Assembly: GCA_020426065.1 (NCBI GenBank)
Contig: JAGQQT010000067.1
Span: forward strand, 1-12,103
DNA from: Planctomycetaceae bacterium
GTDB taxonomy: Bacteria > Planctomycetota > Planctomycetia > Planctomycetales > Planctomycetaceae
DNA length: 12,103 nt
Direction of reading: 5' to 3'
The position numbers and the translations under genes are program-made. The stretch's first letter is position 1. The number at the start of each line of letters is the position of its first letter. A model generated the notes under the pieces. It searched no databases and was not told where the DNA came from. It was given only the letters and a program-made list of their open reading frames with translations. Shown piece after piece: positions 8,667 to 12,103 of the stretch.

Positions 8667-8710
8667 TTTGTGCAGAGTCTTTCTGGGCTGTAACTCCTGT
8701 CGGCTTCGTT

Positions 8711-10279
8711 TTATTCACCTGACAGGGACTGGCCGCGAAGTTCGTCGGAGGTCGAAAGCTCGCTCGGAGCAGTCAATCCGCCTCGCAGCAGCAGACCATC
8801 GATTTCTGCACGAGCCTGTGCCAGTTCTTTCCGTGCTTCAATTGCTTTCAACTGGACATCCAGCAGGGTGCGTCGCAACACGAGAATTTCAATGAAGCTG
8901 AATTCTCCGAGCTGGTATGCGGAGCTGGCCAGCTCATAGGCTGACTGTGCCTGAGGAATCACCTGCTGTTCATAGGTCATGACGGCGGCACGGGCAGAGT
9001 CATACCGTTGAGCGACCAGGGCCAGCCGTGATCGCAGATCATTCTGCATCCGCTCTACTTCATGTGTGGCTCGGCAATATTCCGCGTAAGCTGCCGCAAT
9101 GTTTCCCTCATTCGCGTTACGAACCGGTAGCGATCCTCCCACCTGCAGGTTGACCATGGCGGCATCGGTTCCATTATCAAAACCGGTTCCGACGTTCACG
9201 GTCACATTGGGAACCGCCTGCACCTGCTGACGACTCAGTTCAGCCCGTGCCTGGGAAACCTGCTGGACAGCAAAGGCAAACTCCGGACTGTTGCACTGAA
9301 TCCGTTCCCGCTCCACATCCCAGTCGAGCTCCACCAACTGTGTGTTCTGCAGTGGCTCAATCATCACTTCAGACAGAGCTGGCAGCCCGACGATTGCCGC
9401 CAGATTTCGCTGGGACATCGTGATCGCAATTTCCGCCTGGGCGAGCGTGAGAGTGGCTTCACGATGCTGCACCTCAGCCTGCATGACTTCAACTTTGGTG
9501 GATTCCTGCGATTCAAAACGGACGCGGGCCACTTCCAGACCTTTCTGGGTAACTTCCGCAAAAGTGCGAGCCACGTTCCGGCGCTGATGAGCGGCACACA
9601 GTTCGAAATACGCCACCCTGACATCGGTCAACACCCGTTGACGCTGTGCCTCAAGCTCCCAGATCTGGCTCTGGGTGGCATGCGCCAGAACATTCCGGTT
9701 CAGCCCCAGTTTATTTCCGCGAACAATCTGCTGCTCGTAAAACACACCAACCTGATCGGTCCCCTCATCAGCCAACTGCTGGGCAAACATTCCGACTGTC
9801 GGATTCGGCTTCAGGCCTACCTGATACTTCAGGTTACGCGCCCGGGTAATCGAGGCTTCTGCCTGCCGCAAGGTCGGATTGGATCCAAGAGCAATCTGCT
9901 CCAGTTCCACCAGCGAGACAGCCCCGAGCTGCAAATCACACTGGCAGTCGAGAGGTTCCTCGGAGATCCAGCTTTCCGGAATCGGCTGCAGGGCAGGCTC
10001 CGCAACGGTTTCTGAGCCCTCTTCTCCCGATACGAGCATCACGGCGGATTCGGCTTCCGATTTGGCTTCCGGTTGCGGAACAGATTTCTCAATCTGCGGC
10101 TGGGGTTGGGTTACGGGAGCAGGAGCGGGAACCTTGGCTGTTTTCTGGGTAAAGTTGTTCACTGATGAGGTATGCACACAACCTGTCACCGCAATCGCAG
10201 TGACCATGAGGCAGCGAAAGCTGATTCGTCGGAGCGTACCACGTCGTTTCAGCAGGTTCACAGTTGAAACCGTCATCAT
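8711..10279 (-). CDS. TolC-family outer-membrane efflux lipoprotein, 522 aa
   Basis: This is a likely outer-membrane channel of a tripartite efflux or type I secretion system. The N-terminus is a lipoprotein signal: positive KRRGTLRRISFR, hydrophobic CLMVTAIAV, then lipobox VTGC with C34. A Pro/Gln-rich linker follows (about 50-70), including PAPAPVTQPQPQ. Two outer-membrane efflux repeats follow: about 122-298 (LEQIALGSNPTLRQAEASI... to AAIVGLP) and about 331-498 (SPEFAFAVQQVSQARAELSR... to AQARAEIDGLL), each rich in heptad-like coiled-coil helices as in TolC, CusC and CzcC. Start: ATG 10279 has GGAAG eight bases upstream; the in-frame GTG at 10294 would only add MEVSE before this. No inner-membrane pump or periplasmic adaptor gene is in the window, so its partner and substrate cannot be named. 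It is the last gene of the minus-strand group and ends before a large stem-loop. Confidence 0.93.
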   Translation of the reverse strand: MMTVSTVNLLKRRGTLRRISFRCLMVTAIAVTGCVHTSSVNNFTQKTAKVPAPAPVTQPQPQIEKSVPQPEAKSEAESAVMLVSGEEGSETVAEPALQPIPESWISEEPLDCQCDLQLGAVSLVELEQIALGSNPTLRQAEASITRARNLKYQVGLKPNPTVGMFAQQLADEGTDQVGVFYEQQIVRGNKLGLNRNVLAHATQSQIWELEAQRQRVLTDVRVAYFELCAAHQRRNVARTFAEVTQKGLEVARVRFESQESTKVEVMQAEVQHREATLTLAQAEIAITMSQRNLAAIVGLPALSEVMIEPLQNTQLVELDWDVERERIQCNSPEFAFAVQQVSQARAELSRQQVQAVPNVTVNVGTGFDNGTDAAMVNLQVGGSLPVRNANEGNIAAAYAEYCRATHEVERMQNDLRSRLALVAQRYDSARAAVMTYEQQVIPQAQSAYELASSAYQLGEFSFIEILVLRRTLLDVQLKAIEARKELAQARAEIDGLLLRGGLTAPSELSTSDELRGQSLSGE

Positions 10280-10326
10280 TTCACTCACTTCCACCGTAGC
10301 GCATTCGTTTGGAGATCCGGCAACAC

Positions 10327-10343
10327 GGGATATCGGTTATCCC
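10327..10343. promoter_or_regulatory. Perfect inverted repeat upstream of tolC, operator-like
   Basis: GGGATA-TCGGT-TATCCC is a perfect six-base inverted repeat with a five-base spacer, 48 to 64 bases before the tolC ATG, in the 111-base gap between it and the small ORF. The size and placement suit a dimeric repressor or activator site or a short RNA hairpin in the 5' leader. No regulator gene lies nearby to pair it with. Confidence 0.35.
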
Positions 10344-10390
10344 TCATTTCGGACATATTCCGCAGAGCAGTGCAGACTGAAATAATGTGC

Positions 10391-10546
10391 TTATTCGGTT
10401 TGACTGGTTCTGTTCCGAGGATTCCTCACAGCCCGCACAGATCTCACAATCGGACCCTGAAGATGCACAGGCGTTACAGCAAAAGTCTGCACACTCAGAA
10501 AAACAGGGCTTGAAATCGGCGTTGAGAGGGGGACAGCATTAGCCAT
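10391..10546 (-). CDS. Small ORF of 51 residues with a strong ribosome binding site
   Basis: This is a short hypothetical gene. ATG (10546-10544) is preceded by a purine tract, AGAGGAAGAAGG, with AGGA eight bases before the start, the best Shine-Dalgarno match I found in the window. The frame ends at TAA (10393-10391). The product starts MANAVPLSTPISSPVFLSVQ; the first 35 residues are Pro/Ser/Val-rich and the C-terminal third is basic (RSVRAVRNPRNR). There is no signal peptide, membrane helix or cysteine. It lies 41 bases downstream of the macro-domain gene and 111 bases upstream of tolC, on the same strand. The strong start signal is the main evidence; its short length and lack of known relatives leave chance occurrence possible. 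I do not propose a function. Confidence 0.45.
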   Translation of the reverse strand: MANAVPLSTPISSPVFLSVQTFAVTPVHLQGPIVRSVRAVRNPRNRTSQTE

Positions 10547-10548
10547 AA

Positions 10549-10560
10549 CCTTCTTCCTCT
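10549..10560 (-). promoter_or_regulatory. Strong Shine-Dalgarno sequence of the small ORF
   Basis: On the minus strand, AGAGGAAGAAGG ends two bases before ATG 10546, with the AGGA core eight bases away. Most other genes in this window lack so good a site, which makes it informative. Confidence 0.5.
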
Positions 10561-10587
10561 ATGGCACTTAGCACTCATAATCAGCCG

Positions 10588-11127
10588 TCAGGGAATGAGT
10601 CGTTCGAGGACTCGGCCATACGCTCCCAGGATGCCTTCATGAAAGCAGATGCAGCGGACGTGTGCTGGCTGCTGCCAGGTTCTCAGATCCTCGATGATCT
10701 GCAGCAAAGCAGTTTCGGTCGCCAGATCGAGTGGATACCCATATGCTCCAGTGGAAATTGCCGGGAAGGCGATGCTCTGGCAGTTCAGTTCCCGGGCGAG
10801 ACGCAGGCACTCACTGTAAACCGACCGGAGCAGGTCTGCTTCCTGGAAACGACCTCCCTGCCAGATTGGCCCGACTGCATGGAAGATGTAGCGGGCGGAG
10901 AGTCGGCCGGCATCGGTAACCACTGCATGACCTGCCGGACAACCTTCTGGATAACGTTCCCGCGTCTGCTGCATCGGCAGAGGTCCAGCCGCTCGATGGA
11001 TGGCTCCATCCACACCTCCACCTCCAGCCAGAGCAGAGTTGGCGGCATTCACGATGGCGTCGGTCTGCTCGAGGGAGATATCTCCCACATCCAGTTCCAG
11101 AAGACAGCTTCCAATCTGTTTTCGCAT
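10588..11127 (-). CDS. Macro-domain ADP-ribose hydrolase (O-acetyl-ADP-ribose deacetylase type)
   Basis: This is a single macro domain of 179 residues, the whole length of the YmdB/MacroD-type enzymes that hydrolyse O-acetyl-ADP-ribose or remove mono-ADP-ribose from proteins in the cytoplasm. Visible motifs in order: VGDISLEQTDAIVNAANSAL (14-33, with the conserved asparagines N27 and N30), GGGGVDGAIHRAAG (35-48, catalytic-type D40), CPAGHAVVTDAGRLSARYIFHAVGP (63-87), and the phosphate-binding loop FPAISTGAYGYP (121-132). All signature residues are there, so it should be active. ATG 11127 follows an alternative GTG at 11130; neither has a good ribosome binding site. It is 27 bases downstream of the polysaccharide deacetylase on the same strand, suggesting cotranscription, although the two activities have no obvious link. 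Confidence 0.95.
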   Translation of the reverse strand: MRKQIGSCLLELDVGDISLEQTDAIVNAANSALAGGGGVDGAIHRAAGPLPMQQTRERYPEGCPAGHAVVTDAGRLSARYIFHAVGPIWQGGRFQEADLLRSVYSECLRLARELNCQSIAFPAISTGAYGYPLDLATETALLQIIEDLRTWQQPAHVRCICFHEGILGAYGRVLERLIP

Positions 11128-11154
11128 CACGGTGGTTCTGCAGTACGTTGATGT

Positions 11155-12042
11155 TTACGTGGTTTCTTCCCCACGAACAGGAAGAGAGCGTGCGAATTGC
11201 TCGGGGGAAAGCTCAGGTTGTGTGACATTTCTCAGCAGAAAATATTCAATATGCCGAATCGGCCAGTGGGCTTCGATCGGATCCCGATACAAGAGGGGAG
11301 TTTGTGCTCCTGACCAGCCGGAGCGGTGACAACCTCGCTCGGCAGAAGCAATCGAGGCATAAGACTGGCTGGCCAGGTACTCATAGGCTTCCCGGGAGAA
11401 GTCTGCAAATTGACCAAAAGGCCAGGCGAAATGATTCACCTTTCCGACCAGCGATTCGAGCGTGGCTCGTCCTTCCTCAAATTCCTGCTGAAAGTGCTCA
11501 GCCAGCAGGTCGCTGACACGCGGATGCGTCTGGGTGTGATAGCCAATTTCCATTCCCTGATCCAGGAGCTGCAAAATCTCATCCCGGCCCATCAGGTCAA
11601 CCGGTGCGATTTTCAGGCGATCCTGACAGAACCGGATTTTGTCGGCATCGTTCTGACAATCAAGGATGGCAGGCGGCAGAAAAAAGCAGGCAGACAGCCC
11701 GAACTCTTTCAGAATACGGACTGCTCTCAGACAGCAAGTGAAACCATCATCAAAACTGAGCGCCAGAGTTGGAGCATTGATCTGCGAATTACGAATTGCA
11801 TCAACTGCGGTTGAGTAGGAAACAACCTGGTATTGCTGCGTCAGGTAATTCAGCAGTTTCCGAAAGGAGTCTTCCTCATCCTCAAAGATGTGGTGCAGAC
11901 AAAGCAGTTGAACGCGGGGCGTGTGTGCGAGCTGCAGCCTCTGTCTGCGACTCAACAGACTGAGCGTATCCAGCGCCAGATGCCGCGCATAAAATCGCGG
12001 TGTGCGGCGTCGGAAATCAACCTGTCGAGCCAGAAAAGGCAT
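11155..12042 (-). CDS. NodB-type polysaccharide deacetylase (CE4 family), 295 aa
   Basis: It probably removes N- or O-acetyl groups from a polysaccharide, with a metal ion. The NodB motifs are clear: LSFDDG (95-100, D98 base and D99 metal ligand), HTQTH (169-173, both metal-binding histidines) and WPFGQ (207-211, in place of the RxPxG/RxPY motif 3). The front part, LLCLHHIFEDEEDSFRKLLNYLTQQYQVVSYSTAV (46-80), is the lead-in typical of deacetylases linked to exopolysaccharide or lipid-linked sugar work. The N-terminus is basic (RQVDFRRRTPRFYAR) with no convincing signal peptide or membrane helix, so a cytoplasmic location is suggested. ATG 12042 lacks a clear ribosome binding site. It is the first visible gene of the minus-strand group; what lies upstream is outside the window. 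Confidence 0.93.
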   Translation of the reverse strand: MPFLARQVDFRRRTPRFYARHLALDTLSLLSRRQRLQLAHTPRVQLLCLHHIFEDEEDSFRKLLNYLTQQYQVVSYSTAVDAIRNSQINAPTLALSFDDGFTCCLRAVRILKEFGLSACFFLPPAILDCQNDADKIRFCQDRLKIAPVDLMGRDEILQLLDQGMEIGYHTQTHPRVSDLLAEHFQQEFEEGRATLESLVGKVNHFAWPFGQFADFSREAYEYLASQSYASIASAERGCHRSGWSGAQTPLLYRDPIEAHWPIRHIEYFLLRNVTQPELSPEQFARSLPVRGEETT

Positions 12043-12103
12043 AACTCAGATGCACCAGAAATGATAAAAACCGGAGAAGTAATGATCTGCCGGGAATGGA
12101 CCA

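Noticed and set aside
8250..8693. 147-codon plus-strand frame
   Set aside because: It reads through both arms of the large stem-loop, has no ribosome binding site and encodes no recognisable motif.
9464..10015. 183-codon plus-strand frame opposite tolC
   Set aside because: It is the antisense of a well-supported two-repeat TolC-family gene and shows no independent evidence of coding.
10387..10542. 51-codon plus-strand frame opposite the small ORF (GTG start, Gln/Ser-rich)
   Set aside because: It has no ribosome binding site, whereas the minus-strand frame over the same bases has a very strong one.
10549..11127. Macro-domain gene as part of an NAD-linked toxin-antitoxin or phage-defence system
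   Set aside because: The domain is a complete stand-alone hydrolase, and there is no ADP-ribosyltransferase toxin (DarT-like), sirtuin or other defence gene in the window.

Overview
The window looks like chromosomal DNA from a planctomycete, probably a Gimesia- or Rubinisphaera-like member of the Planctomycetaceae. This is inferred from gene style and not from a marker gene. The signs are a Hanks-type Ser/Thr kinase with the usual planctomycete N-terminal helical segment ([11 protein letters not shown]...[22 protein letters not shown]), a twin-arginine-exported LamG-fold protein, weak or missing Shine-Dalgarno sequences, several GTG starts, and moderate GC. No rRNA, tRNA, CRISPR array, transposase or phage gene was found.

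Region 1 (1-1730): a secreted protein of 534 residues with no recognised domain, in noticeably AT-richer DNA than the rest, followed by two stem-loops in the convergent gap. Region 2 (1730-5042, minus strand): a likely co-directional unit read kinase -> small four-helix membrane protein -> Tat-exported LamG protein. Region 3 (5043-5634): a short divergent promoter region and a membrane-anchored ComEA-type helix-hairpin-helix protein on the plus strand. Region 4 (5635-7904): a roughly 410-base leader, then the acetolactate synthase catalytic subunit (ilvB; GTG start with a visible ribosome binding site), closed by a strong intrinsic terminator. No regulatory subunit gene (ilvN/ilvH) lies beside it.

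Region 5 (7905-8710): about 800 bases without a convincing gene. It holds a secondary hairpin, an uncertain 114-codon minus-strand ORF that may be a decayed gene, and a large stem-loop that probably terminates the next operon. Region 6 (8711-12042, minus strand): read from high to low coordinates, a NodB-type polysaccharide deacetylase, a macro-domain ADP-ribose hydrolase, a previously uncalled 51-residue small ORF with the best ribosome binding site found in the window, and a TolC-family outer-membrane lipoprotein. The first two genes are 27 bases apart and probably cotranscribed. tolC may have its own promoter, because a perfect inverted repeat lies just upstream.

Most of the window is ordinary housekeeping and envelope content. 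The points most worth a second look are the small ORF at 10391-10546, the palindrome upstream of tolC, the kinase/membrane protein/LamG unit, the orphan AT-rich secreted protein, and the apparently decayed 8.0-8.6 kb segment. I saw no clear evidence of a wholly new biological system.
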